A stretch of 64,000 nt of DNA from Closterium sp. NIES-65. Taxonomy: Eukaryota; Streptophyta; Zygnematophyceae; Desmidiales; Closteriaceae. Below are positions 43,947-55,792 of this stretch, piece after piece. The DNA is taken from contig CANXME010000241.1 in the NCBI GenBank assembly GCA_948144175.1, positions 57,111 through 121,110 on the forward strand, given 5' to 3'. Made by a program: the position numbers and the translations under genes. The notes below the pieces were generated by a model. The model did not search any database. It was not told the DNA's origin and was given only the letters and a program-made list of their open reading frames with translations. Each line of letters starts with the position of its first letter. Position 1 is the stretch's first letter.

Positions 43947-44018
43947 TGGGTAATAACGGATTCGAACCGCTGACTCTCTCGGTGTAAACGAGGTACTCTA
44001 CCACTGAGCTAATTACCC
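43947..44018 (-). tRNA. trnV: trnV(uac) (left arm)
   Basis: Acceptor GGGTAAT/ATTACCC, anticodon loop TTTACAC (TAC), T-loop GGTTCGAATCC, discriminator A. Confidence 0.95.
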
Positions 44019-45745
44019 AAATTATTTTCAAAGCATTTATTGTTCATTTTTGATGTAGACTCAAGATATAATACACTAAAAAAAAGGTTCGCGCAGTCGG
44101 AGTTTTGTTGTTTTTATTTTTATCCGAATTGAATGAAAATTGTCCGAAGAAAAGATGTCTGCTGGTTTCGCAGAAATCGCTGGCATTATTATATTATGTG
44201 CTCAATGCTTCGCATGCGAAGCGAGCATGCAAAAACAATTGCATTGCTGCGCACGAAAGCACGTGCTCTCGCTGCGCGATAGTATTGGGTGCGTTTTTTA
44301 GGCTCCTTCGCAAGCTTTGCTTGCTTTCTTAACGGAGACGATCGCTTGCAGAGAGACCGCGCTAGGTACCGGCTACAATGCGCGGATGGGAAGCAACCCC
44401 GCAGAGACTAGAATCAGCCTATTTTTTTTTCATTCAAACAAGCCAAGCTAGAACCTATCTTATCTTCGAAAGGTTCGAAGAACTTGCGACGGAAGCTTGC
44501 ATGTTACTGCGCTTTTCCCTACCGTGTGGCGCATAACATAATAGGCTCTTTCAAAAGATCTAACTCGCGGAGCGTGCGACTCTTGAAAGAGCCTGTCTTC
44601 TATAATGTGCATGCGCGTTTTATTATGCCCCGAAGAAAGGAGCTTGCTTTTATCCGTCGCAAGGAAACTTTCTGGGAGGGGTGCGTACGGGCGTAAGCTC
44701 GCGCTTCGCGCCCTATTCGTGCCAGGAGCGGAAGCCTTCTTCGAACCTTTGGAGACGCAAGCTCGCATGCTCCGCGCAAAACAAATAATAGGTAGAATGA
44801 GCTTGCCTTAAAGCGACACATAAACCACGTGCGAAAAATAAGCTTGCGTGCATGCATTCCGCATGAAACATAGAAAAATGGGCTTGCGTGCACAGTACAA
44901 GAGCGCGCGAAAGATTTTTTTTTTCTATGAGCAAGCAAGTCCCGTTGAGAGAAAGGCAAAAGCTTTAAAGTTAGCCAAATACAAAGGCAGCACGAAACAT
45001 TTTCGCAGAAAAAGCATTTGCATTATTATGCGGTTCGCAGAATAGCAAGATATAGCCAGCGCCAAACTTATGGTGCGAAAGATGCGAAGCATTGAGCTTG
45101 CATTAAACATTCATTCATTAAGGTGCTCAGAATCTTAACTAATTTCGCACGGCATAATCATGCAAGCATAATACAAGCGAAAGAGTCCGAGCTTGCGACA
45201 TGATTATGTGGTGCGAAGCACTCGCTTTGCAAGTGAACACACATACAGCACCGCAAACGTTTGCATGTCGCTTGCGAAAGAAAAGATGCGAAGCATTAAT
45301 CTATGGGGGCCAAGCCAACCAAAGAATAATCTAACAAATTTTATGCGGTAAAGTTTACAACGTAGGCCCTTTGGGCCTACTTCCACCAAAAGAACTCTTT
45401 TTTGCTAGCTATTTGAAATAAAGCCAAGCGTTTTTGTCAAAAATACCTCTCAAAGTATCTACCAAAGGCATTTTGCTATTAGGATAATCTCATAGTTAAC
45501 CATAAGTACATGCTACTTCGGGTAGTTGAAGGTCCGAAGCGCTTGAAGGTGTTCGTAGGTCTCTGTTTCGCTTGCGTAGCAAGCGGTGTCCTAACGGACC
45601 GTGGTGGTGGTATCCTCTTCTAGGTCCGTAAGATTGCGTAACGTAAGAATTTGGCTTGCCTACCAAGAAAATACCCGAGCAAGTCTCGATACCTCGTAGA
45701 AAAGCGAGAAAGATTATTATGCAAGCGAAACATTCCGCAGGATTC
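44019..45745. repeat. nad3-trnV spacer (left arm)
   Basis: 1727 nt with no gene recognised. Repeat-rich; an inverted pair AGGCTCTTTCAAAAGATC / GAAAGAGCCTGTC at 44540-44600; a near palindrome around 45360 (AGGCCCTTTGGGCCT). Many ORFs on both strands are repeat translations. Confidence 0.65.
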
Positions 45746-45891
45746 TTATTCCCAGTCTAGAGCACCTTTTTTCCATTCGTATATAAAACCAATGGTTAAA
45801 ATGAATAAAAACACCATCATAGACCAAAACCCAAAAAGTCCAATTTTATTTAAAGAAACTGCCCAAGGGAAAAGGAAGGTCACTTCTAAAT
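45746..45891 (-). CDS. nad3: nad3 exon 2 (left arm)
   Basis: 146 nt: completes the Asp codon, then [25 protein letters not shown] to [11 protein letters not shown] and a TAA stop. With exon 1 it gives the normal 118-residue complex I membrane subunit. Confidence 0.96.
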
Positions 45892-48481
45892 ATAGAGTAA
45901 AAACTGTACTTGAATGAACCAAAAAAAAATCTTGTTTTTTTATAAAGGCGCGAAGCGCAGCACTTTGTTGCTTTGTTTCGTGCTACGGATCCAAGCAAAG
46001 TGCTGCGCCTCTTTCCCCTAGTTTTGCCCATGGCGCGGAGCGTGTGAGCTTCGGTGCTATTCTAACTAAGCATACCATTTCACTTGCGTGCATGCAAACT
46101 CAAGCCGTTACTTGTAGGTTCTTACTTCTTTCGCAACCGGCACCGAAGGTTAGGTTGCCCTACAAACCTTTTTTCCGTTAGGACGGCCTTAGGGAAAGCG
46201 AAAGAAAAAGCTACAAGCATAGCAAGCAAAGGCGCACATTCTAAGGAAGCATCCTAGCGGTGCGGAGCACCGCTAGAACGAAGCTTTTGTGTTTTGAAAA
46301 GGGTCCGCTAGGACGTCGGGAAAGGTGCTTTGCAAACGTTTTTCTTTGCATAAAGTTATAAAAGAACTAAACATGTGCGAAGCTTTTTGGAAGCGAAAGA
46401 AAACATTCATCATTTGGTTCTTCGTGTACTGAAGTCCTCTCCGAACCGTGCTAGATAGTCACCCATCACACGGCTCTCCAACTCAAGTTTTCTAAATACA
46501 TCTCTCTTTAGATTATTGAAATTGTTCTACAACTAAGAAGGTGCAGTGTGACAAAGACTACCACTTTTTATCTTACCGCTTTAACTTTAGAAAAACATTG
46601 AAAGCACTCCAATTAGCAATTTTCTCGTTTATTTGAAAAATTAGCGTTATCTTGCTTCAATTAAAGCATAAAGATCAACTATTGATTTTTCTAGTTACTA
46701 GATTCTTTTAGCGTTTTTAGATCCACTTCGCATAAAGCGACGTGAAAGGTTCAAAAAAAACAGTGCAAAGAAAGCATGGAAATTGGATAGTTGGCATTCA
46801 AAAAAATTCCAAACTAAAGCTTTAACTAAAGTATCTCTTGTATATGCTACATCTTTTGCCCAGACAAACCGCTTAGGTATTCAATAAAAAAAAAGATGGT
46901 CACGGCTTTCAGCCTACTTGAAGTCTTGATGGGATTCGTTATCGCCGACAACTGAAGGCTCGTCAGAGTTTTCAACGTGATCTTTTTTTTGATCAAGTGG
47001 ATTCACAAGCATATCTTCGACGCTTCGCGCCTTAGATGATACCTGGCCTTCTTCCGAAGCAGCTTACGCTCAGCGCATGAAACTGCGCCGCCTACAAGCA
47101 AACTAGCGACTGAATAATCGATGCGATTCCGAACTAACTTCCATCAATCTAGGCTCCTTCCCTTCTGCTGACCTATTCTCAGCGCTTTCCTTTTGCAAGG
47201 CATCTTTTGAGTAAGCAGGTAATACGAGCCCTCTGTCCCCTTGCACAGCATTCAAAAAAGTGCTTCCTTCGCTTGCTTCGCAAGCTCACCGCTGCGCGCC
47301 TTCACAAGCAAAGCCTTTTTTTTTCACCGCTGCGCGCCTTCCTTTCTTGCGAAAAAAAGCCCTTTCAAGTCATCGCGTAGCGAGAAAGCACTTTCCTTTG
47401 GAAAGTCCAAGATAAATAATTTGAATTCAGACAAGTGGTTCACCGGTTTTACCAAGTGTTCTTATTTGCTTTGTTTAAGCTCATATGCATAAGCAGCTGT
47501 GCTTCCAGTCTTCATCGATGTTCCTTTCGAAGTGTGGTCCTGACTAGTTCTACCCAAGCCTTTCGCTGCTTTTATTCGATTAAAGCAACTTTAGTATGAA
47601 ACGCATATTCTCAAAGCGCTAACCGCAGATAGTTAGTACTCTCGAAGAGCGCGAAAACGTTAGGTGCGCCTAATTTTACTTTAGCACATGAAGGTGTCTG
47701 CAGATCCGCTGATTGGTCCGTGTTGTCTATGAAACTATCAAGTCTCCGTCGACTACGCTTGCAAAGCAGGCTTGCACCCAAGGGGACGCGAAAGCAAGTT
47801 CCTTGCAGGGGATGCTTCGCTTGCGCTCGCAACGTAGGGCACGATTGCAAACTCGGGGCAAAGGCATTCAACTATGTTATGTATGAAAGGTTCACAAGCA
47901 AAATTCTGACGTTTAGCCGCTCCTTCCGACCGGCTCGCTTTCGGAGAAGGTCTCGTAGAAATAAGCAAGCAAACCAAGCGGTGCGTTAGGGAGCGTGCGA
48001 GCTTGCAGTTACTGCGCGCGGTTACATAACATGCCCCGAAAGGAGTGGAGTAATGTTTGCATGTGCGAAGGAGAGCAGCTGCGGACATTCTTTCTTTAAC
48101 TGCGGACATTCTTTCTTTAACTGCGGACACCTGTCCTACTTCGCTTACGCTCGCACAACACTTCGTGCCTGCGGGTATTCCATAGGCGCGAAGCGCAGAA
48201 AAAGGTGCTGCGTTCGGTTTATTTATCCGCCACCTGAAACCTAGCCTTCACAATTAACCTGTTCAACTGCTTCTGTATGCCTAGAAAAGATCAAAGGTAC
48301 GACAGTGCTAAAGCCCCTTCTATTGATTTCATTGACCACAAAGATTGGTCAATTATCAAAATAACGATTTTGTAATCTTATGTGAATACACTTAGGTTAA
48401 ACAAATCGTCGAAGGAGAGTCGTCTTCGATTTGCTTGCAGCTACAAGGAGCCTCATTTCACTTGGAAACTTACGGTCGCCC
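45892..48481 (-). other. group II intron in nad3 (left arm)
   Basis: 2590 nt, inserted after coding nt 211. 5' end GGGCGACC (a variant of GTGYG); domain V at 46443-46476 (GAGCCGTGTG...TAGCACGGTTC). Domain VI seems to be a long stem: GAACCAAA just after domain V pairs with TTTGGTTC close to the 3' splice site, with about 450 nt of repeats in its loop. Further repeats fill 47240-48240. No maturase frame. Confidence 0.87.
48081..48131. repeat. 21-nt tandem repeat inside the nad3 intron (left arm)
   Basis: CTGCGGACATTCTTTCTTTAA twice plus a partial third unit. The word GCGGACAT also occurs near 15297 and 39960. Confidence 0.85.
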
Positions 48482-48692
48482 CGAATATAATAAATAAAAT
48501 GGATACAAGATAAAAACGTATGTCAAATCGACTTCTAGCATCATCAAAAGGGTCAAAGCCACATTCATAAGCTGATAATTTCTCAGGATAAGCCAGATTG
48601 GATGATGATGAAAATAGATAAGACACGCCAACTAAAATTAAAGAAAGTATTAAACTTATAACTAAATAAACTGAAATGGGAGCAAATTCCAT
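48482..48692 (-). CDS. nad3: nad3 exon 1 (left arm)
   Basis: 211 nt, 70 codons plus one base: [54 protein letters not shown]. The Cys in AYECGFDPF is the conserved loop residue of Nad3. The frame reads nine codons into the intron, which explains a 79-aa ORF. Confidence 0.97.
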
Positions 48693-49365
48693 GCTTATAT
48701 TACTTTTTTTTGAGAGTCCAAACCATTAACTTTTCCCCCGCTTGTTCTAAAAAGCTTTCCCTAAAGGCGCGAAGCGCCGAACCTTTTTTTAGGAAAGCAA
48801 GCAAAGTTTAGCAACCGAAGGGGAATCGTCGTTCTTCAATAAAAATAAAGTATCGAATCTTTTGCACAATGAGAATGCAAGTGCTTGGCATCTTTTTTTT
48901 CGGGTATGCTTCTTCTAAACGAACCTCGAATAAAACGTTTCGAAGAAAGGTTCGAATAACTTGCAAGGGAAGCTTCCCTTGCAAGTATTATCTACGCATT
49001 TTATTAGCCCCGAAGAAAATTCGTTTGTTTCTTTCGCATGTTTGAGCGCCCTATACGCGACACAAACTAAAGTTAGCTCGCACTAATTGGTTCTGAATAA
49101 CGTTTCGAAGAAAGAGCTTGCGCGATGCATGCGCTTTCGCCTCCCGCAGAAATCGCAGGCAAAAGCAAAGCGCTGCTCTACGCCGGAGCGTGCGAGCGGA
49201 AGCGGCACGCCTGGTTTGCTAGAACGAGCAAGTTTTGCTTGTTCTAAACGAGTGCATAACGCACCGTCAGAGCGAGATGGTTGCGTTAGCAAGCCCTGAA
49301 GGCCCGAAGCGCAAGGGTTCATGTGCTTGCTTGTAGGTTCCCTGCAACTGAAGGAGCTTGCTTGT
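48693..49365. repeat. spacer between nad3 and the palindrome centre (left arm)
   Basis: 673 nt. Palindromic repeats (CTTGCAAGGGAAGCTTCCCTTGCAAG at 48960-48985). From about 48985 inward it differs from its mirror by many one-base length changes. Confidence 0.7.
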
Positions 49366-49404
49366 GGCTTGCGAAGCTCATATCTTTCGATTGCTTTGCA
49401 AGCC
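49366..49404. repeat. apex hairpin of the giant palindrome
   Basis: GGCTTGCGAAGC (49366-49377) pairs with GCTTTGCAAGCC (49393-49404) with one mismatch, leaving a 15-nt loop TCATATCTTTCGATT. It sits at the symmetry centre of the arms (49385). Confidence 0.85.
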
Positions 49405-50077
49405 AAGATCCTTCGTTTCAGGGAACATACAAGCAAAGCACAGGAAACCTTGCGTTCGGGCCTTCCGGGCTTGCTACGCAACCCCTCGCTCTGACGGTGC
49501 GTTATGCACTCGTTAGAAACAAGCAAAACTTGCTCGTTCTAGCAAACCAGGCGTGCCGCTTCCGCTCGCACGCTCCCGGCGTTAGAGCAGCGCTTTGCTT
49601 TTGCCTGCGATTTCTGCGGGGAGGCGAAAGCGCATGCATCGCGCAAGCTCCTTTCTTCGAAACGTTTTATTCAGAAACCAATTAGTGCGAGCTAACTTTT
49701 TAGTTTGTGTCGGCGTATAGGGCGCTCAAACATGCGAAGAAAACAACGAATTTTCTTCGGGGCATAATAAATGCGTAGATAATAACTTGCAAGGGAAGCT
49801 TCCCTTGCAAGTTATTCGAACCTTTCTTCGAAACGTTTTATTCGAGGTTCGTTTAGAAGAAGCATACCCGAAAAAAAAGATGCCAAGCACTTGCATTCTC
49901 ATTGTGCAAAGATTCGATACTTTATTTTTATTGAAGAACGACGATTCCCCTTCGGTTGCTAAACTTTGCTTGCTTTCCTAAAAAAAGGTTCGGCGCTTCG
50001 CGCCTTTAGGGAAAGCTTTTTAGAACAAGCGGGGGAAAAGTTAATGGTTTGGACTCTCAAAAAAAAGTAATATAAGC
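49405..50077. repeat. spacer, right arm (mirror of 48693-49365)
   Basis: Same repeat content as its mirror; no gene. Confidence 0.7.
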
Positions 50078-50288
50078 ATGGAATTTGCTCCCATTTCAGT
50101 TTATTTAGTTATAAGTTTAATACTTTCTTTAATTTTAGTTGGCGTGTCTTATCTATTTTCATCATCATCCAATCTGGCTTATCCTGAGAAATTATCAGCT
50201 TATGAATGTGGCTTTGACCCTTTTGATGATGCTAGAAGTCGATTTGACATACGTTTTTATCTTGTATCCATTTTATTTATTATATTCG
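50078..50288 (+). CDS. nad3: nad3 exon 1 (right arm)
   Basis: Identical in protein to the left-arm exon, from [10 protein letters not shown] to LVSILFIIF plus one base. Confidence 0.97.
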
Positions 50289-52875
50289 GGGCGACCGTAA
50301 GTTTCCAAGTGAAATGAGGCTCCTTGTAGCTGCAAGCAAATCGAAGACGACTCTCCTTCGACGATTTGTTTAACCTAAGTGTATTCACATAAGATTACAA
50401 AATCGTTATTTTGATAATTGACCAATCTTGTGGTCAATGAAATCAATAGAAGGGGCTTTAGCACTGTCGTACCTTTGATCTTTTCTAGGCATACAGAAGC
50501 AGTTGAACAGGTTAATTGTGAAGGCTAGGTTTCAGGTGGCGGATAAATAAACCGAACGCAGCACCTTTTTCTGCGCTTCGCGCCTATGGAATACCCGCAG
50601 GCACGAAGTGTTGTGCGAGCGTAAGCGAAGTAGGACAGGTGTCCGCAGTTAAAGAAAGAATGTCCGCAGTTAAAGAAAGAATGTCCGCAGCTGCTCTCCT
50701 TCGCACATGCAAACATTACTCCACTCCTTTCGGGGCATGTTATGTAACCGCGCGCAGTAACTGCAAGCTCGCACGCTCCCTAACGCACCGCTTGGTTTGC
50801 TTGCTTATTTCTACGAGACCTTCTCCGAAAGCGAGCCGGTCGGAAGGAGCGGCTAAACGTCAGAATTTTGCTTGTGAAACCTTTCATACATAACATAGTT
50901 GAATGCCTTTGCCCCGAGTTTGCAATCGTGCCCTACGTTGCGAGCGCAAGCGAAGCATCCCCTGCAAGGAACTTGCTTTCGCGTCCCCTTGGGTGCAAGC
51001 CTGCTTTGCAAGCGTAGTCGACGGAGACTTGATAGTTTCATAGACAACACGGACCAATCAGCGGATCTGCAGACACCTTCATGTGCTAAAGTAAAATTAG
51101 GCGCACCTAACGTTTTCGCGCTCTTCGAGAGTACTAACTATCTGCGGTTAGCGCTTTGAGAATATGCGTTTCATACTAAAGTTGCTTTAATCGAATAAAA
51201 GCAGCGAAAGGCTTGGGTAGAACTAGTCAGGACCACACTTCGAAAGGAACATCGATGAAGACTGGAAGCACAGCTGCTTATGCATATGAGCTTAAACAAA
51301 GCAAATAAGAACACTTGGTAAAACCGGTGAACCACTTGTCTGAATTCAAATTATTTATCTTGGACTTTCCAAAGGAAAGTGCTTTCTCGCTACGCGATGA
51401 CTTGAAAGGGCTTTTTTTCGCAAGAAAGGAAGGCGCGCAGCGGTGAAAAAAAAAGGCTTTGCTTGTGAAGGCGCGCAGCGGTGAGCTTGCGAAGCAAGCG
51501 AAGGAAGCACTTTTTTGAATGCTGTGCAAGGGGACAGAGGGCTCGTATTACCTGCTTACTCAAAAGATGCCTTGCAAAAGGAAAGCGCTGAGAATAGGTC
51601 AGCAGAAGGGAAGGAGCCTAGATTGATGGAAGTTAGTTCGGAATCGCATCGATTATTCAGTCGCTAGTTTGCTTGTAGGCGGCGCAGTTTCATGCGCTGA
51701 GCGTAAGCTGCTTCGGAAGAAGGCCAGGTATCATCTAAGGCGCGAAGCGTCGAAGATATGCTTGTGAATCCACTTGATCAAAAAAAAGATCACGTTGAAA
51801 ACTCTGACGAGCCTTCAGTTGTCGGCGATAACGAATCCCATCAAGACTTCAAGTAGGCTGAAAGCCGTGACCATCTTTTTTTTATTGAATACCTAAGCGG
51901 TTTGTCTGGGCAAAAGATGTAGCATATACAAGAGATACTTTAGTTAAAGCTTTAGTTTGGAATTTTTTTGAATGCCAACTATCCAATTTCCATGCTTTCT
52001 TTGCACTGTTTTTTTGAACCTTTCACGTCGCTTTATGCGAAGTGGATCTAAAAACGCTAAAAGAATCTAGTAACTAGAAAAATCAATAGTTGATCTTTAT
52101 GCTTTAATTGAAGCAAGATAACGCTAATTTTTCAAATAAACGAGAAAATTGCTAATTGGAGTGCTTTCAATGTTTTTCTAAAGTTAAAGCGGTAAGATAA
52201 AAAGTGGTAGTCTTTGTCACACTGCACCTTCTTAGTTGTAGAACAATTTCAATAATCTAAAGAGAGATGTATTTAGAAAACTTGAGTTGGAGAGCCGTGT
52301 GATGGGTGACTATCTAGCACGGTTCGGAGAGGACTTCAGTACACGAAGAACCAAATGATGAATGTTTTCTTTCGCTTCCAAAAGCTTCGCACATGTTTAG
52401 TTCTTTTATAACTTTATGCAAAGAAAAACGTTTGCAAAGCACCTTTCCCGACGTCCTAGCGGACCCTTTTCAAAACACAAAAGCTTCGTTCTAGCGGTGC
52501 TCCGCACCGCTAGGATGCTTCCTTAGAATGTGCGCCTTTGCTTGCTATGCTTGTAGCTTTTTCTTTCGCTTTCCCTAAGGCCGTCCTAACGGAAAAAAGG
52601 TTTGTAGGGCAACCTAACCTTCGGTGCCGGTTGCGAAAGAAGTAAGAACCTACAAGTAACGGCTTGAGTTTGCATGCACGCAAGTGAAATGGTATGCTTA
52701 GTTAGAATAGCACCGAAGCTCACACGCTCCGCGCCATGGGCAAAACTAGGGGAAAGAGGCGCAGCACTTTGCTTGGATCCGTAGCACGAAACAAAGCAAC
52801 AAAGTGCTGCGCTTCGCGCCTTTATAAAAAACAAGATTTTTTTTTGGTTCATTCAAGTACAGTTTTTTACTCTAT
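50289..52875 (+). other. group II intron in nad3 (right arm)
   Basis: 2587 nt. Domain V at 52292-52325. The long domain VI stem uses GAACCAAA near 52348 and TTTGGTTC near 52843-52850. Differs from the left copy in homopolymer lengths (for example six T against five just before the 3' splice site). Confidence 0.87.
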
Positions 52876-53021
52876 ATTTAGAAGTGACCTTCCTTTTCCC
52901 TTGGGCAGTTTCTTTAAATAAAATTGGACTTTTTGGGTTTTGGTCTATGATGGTGTTTTTATTCATTTTAACCATTGGTTTTATATACGAATGGAAAAAA
53001 GGTGCTCTAGACTGGGAATAA
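52876..53021 (+). CDS. nad3: nad3 exon 2 (right arm)
   Basis: Reads [15 protein letters not shown] to GALDWE and TAA, intact as in the left arm. Confidence 0.96.
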
Positions 53022-54748
53022 GAATCCTGCGGAATGTTTCGCTTGCATAATAATCTTTCTCGCTTTTCTACGAGGTATCGAGACTTGCTCGGGTATTTTC
53101 TTGGTAGGCAAGCCAAATTCTTACGTTACGCAATCTTACGGACCTAGAAGAGGATACCACCACCACGGTCCGTTAGGACACCGCTTGCTACGCAAGCGAA
53201 ACAGAGACCTACGAACACCTTCAAGCGCTTCGGACCTTCAACTACCCGAAGTAGCATGTACTTATGGTTAACTATGAGATTATCCTAATAGCAAAATGCC
53301 TTTGGTAGATACTTTGAGAGGTATTTTTGACAAAAACGCTTGGCTTTATTTCAAATAGCTAGCAAAAAAGAGTTCTTTTGGTGGAAGTAGGCCCAAAGGG
53401 CCTACGTTGTAAACTTTACCGCATAAAATTTGTTAGATTATTCTTTGGTTGGCTTGGCCCCCATAGATTAATGCTTCGCATCTTTTCTTTCGCAAGCGAC
53501 ATGCAAACGTTTGCGGTGCTGTATGTGTGTTCACTTGCAAAGCGAGTGCTTCGCACCACATAATCATGTCGCAAGCTCGGACTCTTTCGCTTGTATTATG
53601 CTTGCATGATTATGCCGTGCGAAATTAGTTAAGATTCTGAGCACCTTAATGAATGAATGTTTAATGCAAGCTCAATGCTTCGCATCTTTCGCACCATAAG
53701 TTTGGCGCTGGCTATATCTTGCTATTCTGCGAACCGCATAATAATGCAAATGCTTTTTCTGCGAAAATGTTTCGTGCTGCCTTTGTATTTGGCTAACTTT
53801 AAAGCTTTTGCCTTTCTCTCAACGGGACTTGCTTGCTCATAGAAAAAAAAAATCTTTCGCGCGCTCTTGTACTGTGCACGCAAGCCCATTTTTCTATGTT
53901 TCATGCGGAATGCATGCACGCAAGCTTATTTTTCGCACGTGGTTTATGTGTCGCTTTAAGGCAAGCTCATTCTACCTATTATTTGTTTTGCGCGGAGCAT
54001 GCGAGCTTGCGTCTCCAAAGGTTCGAAGAAGGCTTCCGCTCCTGGCACGAATAGGGCGCGAAGCGCGAGCTTACGCCCGTACGCACCCCTCCCAGAAAGT
54101 TTCCTTGCGACGGATAAAAGCAAGCTCCTTTCTTCGGGGCATAATAAAACGCGCATGCACATTATAGAAGACAGGCTCTTTCAAGAGTCGCACGCTCCGC
54201 GAGTTAGATCTTTTGAAAGAGCCTATTATGTTATGCGCCACACGGTAGGGAAAAGCGCAGTAACATGCAAGCTTCCGTCGCAAGTTCTTCGAACCTTTCG
54301 AAGATAAGATAGGTTCTAGCTTGGCTTGTTTGAATGAAAAAAAAATAGGCTGATTCTAGTCTCTGCGGGGTTGCTTCCCATCCGCGCATTGTAGCCGGTA
54401 CCTAGCGCGGTCTCTCTGCAAGCGATCGTCTCCGTTAAGAAAGCAAGCAAAGCTTGCGAAGGAGCCTAAAAAACGCACCCAATACTATCGCGCAGCGAGA
54501 GCACGTGCTTTCGTGCGCAGCAATGCAATTGTTTTTGCATGCTCGCTTCGCATGCGAAGCATTGAGCACATAATATAATAATGCCAGCGATTTCTGCGAA
54601 ACCAGCAGACATCTTTTCTTCGGACAATTTTCATTCAATTCGGATAAAAATAAAAACAACAAAACTCCGACTGCGCGAACCTTTTTTTTAGTGTATTATA
54701 TCTTGAGTCTACATCAAAAATGAACAATAAATGCTTTGAAAATAATTT
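53022..54748. repeat. spacer, right arm (mirror of 44019-45745)
   Basis: Repeat-rich; no gene. Confidence 0.65.
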
Positions 54749-54820
54749 GGGTAATTAGCTCAGTGGTAGAGTACCTCGTTTACACCGAGAGAGTCAGCGG
54801 TTCGAATCCGTTATTACCCA
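54749..54820 (+). tRNA. trnV: trnV(uac) (right arm)
   Basis: Identical to the left-arm copy: GGGTAAT/ATTACCC, anticodon TAC. Confidence 0.95.
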
Positions 54821-55153
54821 TATCCCTTGGCAACCTTTGCTTGCTCGGGTATTTTCTTGCTAGGCAAGCAAAATTATGACGAGACGTTAGCTTTCCAAAG
54901 CAAGCTTTAGGAATGCCTCTTTATGGGGCGCCTTCGGCGCACCTTTATAAAAAGCTAGTGCGTTACGCACCTTGTAGGCCTACAAGGTGCGTAACGCACA
55001 GAAATGTTAAGAGAAGTTTAAGTGTTCCAATTTCGCTTCGCACTTTATCGCTTCGCGCCTAGACTGAGAGTTTTCACTTGCTTTCGGAAAGCTCTGGTGA
55101 AAAGATAGTTCAGTTAACTACGCTCACACTTTACTAATAGAAAGCAAGGCAAC
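54821..55153. repeat. trnV-trnD spacer, right arm
   Basis: Mirror of 43614-43946 with the GTGCGTTACGCACC palindrome; no gene. Confidence 0.7.
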
Positions 55154-55227
55154 GGGGAAGTAGCTTAGTTGGTTAAAGCGCCAGCCTGTCACGCTGGAGA
55201 TCACGGGTTCAAGTCCCGCCTTTCTCG
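55154..55227 (+). tRNA. trnD: trnD(guc) (right arm)
   Basis: Identical to the left-arm copy; anticodon GTC. Confidence 0.95.
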
Positions 55228-55749
55228 CGCCTTCGGCGCCCTTGTCCGCAGGCGCGAAGCCAAAGTCATTTTATAAGACATTGCAACCACGAACAATTGG
55301 TTCTTTGATTCAAAAAGTGGCCTAAATGAAAATCTAAGAACGGAAGTTCATGTGCACTTAAAGAAAGACTCTAATGAATTGAATATATGAATTTCTTTTT
55401 ACGAGTTTCTATGGAACCTTCGTAACTTATTCTTTTTGAGAGCCTAAGCTTCTTTTAGGAGGTGAAGTAAAAGGCTTGTAGCGCAACCGGCGCCGCGTTG
55501 GAGCCGGAGCAGGTTCGTTCGTAAGAAGTACAAGGAAGCGTAAGCGAAGTGTGGCATGGATTCGGTCCTTCGGGCCCCGTTTTCTATAACGCAAGCAAAC
55601 CTTGCGATGGTTCCGTTCCCGTTTAGGGAGAGCAAGCTAAGCAAGCTCACCCAGGCGCGCAGCGGTGAGCTTGCGTGGCCGTAAGGTTAGCTTGCGAAGC
55701 TTGCGTGGCCGTAAGGTTAGCAAGCTAACCTTACGGCCACGCAAGGTTA
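55228..55749. repeat. trnD-trnS spacer, right arm
   Basis: Mirror of 43018-43539 with repeated GCGTGGCCGTAAGGTTAG units directly 5' of trnS; no gene. Confidence 0.7.
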
Positions 55750-55792
55750 GGAGGTATGGCTGAGAGGCTGAAGGCATTGGTTTGCTAAATCA
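55750..55792 (+). tRNA. trnS: trnS(gcu) exon 1 (right arm)
   Basis: GGAGGTATGGCTGAGAGG to GCTAAATCA, followed directly by the group II 5' end GTGTGAC. Confidence 0.92.

Larger units (their letters stand above)
34763..49377 (-). repeat. left arm of giant inverted repeat
   Basis: Every gene from rps19 to nad3 recurs inverted in the right arm with a constant coordinate sum of about 98,763-98,770, so the arms are collinear to within a few bases over 14.6 kb. The outer end cannot be seen because the right arm runs off the window. Confidence 0.95.

Noticed and set aside
45651-45917. 88-aa plus-strand ORF
   Set aside because: Antisense of nad3 exon 2.
48453-48481. nad3 as a complete 79-residue gene
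   Set aside because: The last nine codons are intron; exon 2 with the rest of Nad3 is present downstream.
53808-54307. ORFs of 70-119 aa duplicated in both arms (also 44460-44959)
   Set aside because: Conserved only because the arms are copies; repeat-derived, no domain, open on both strands.
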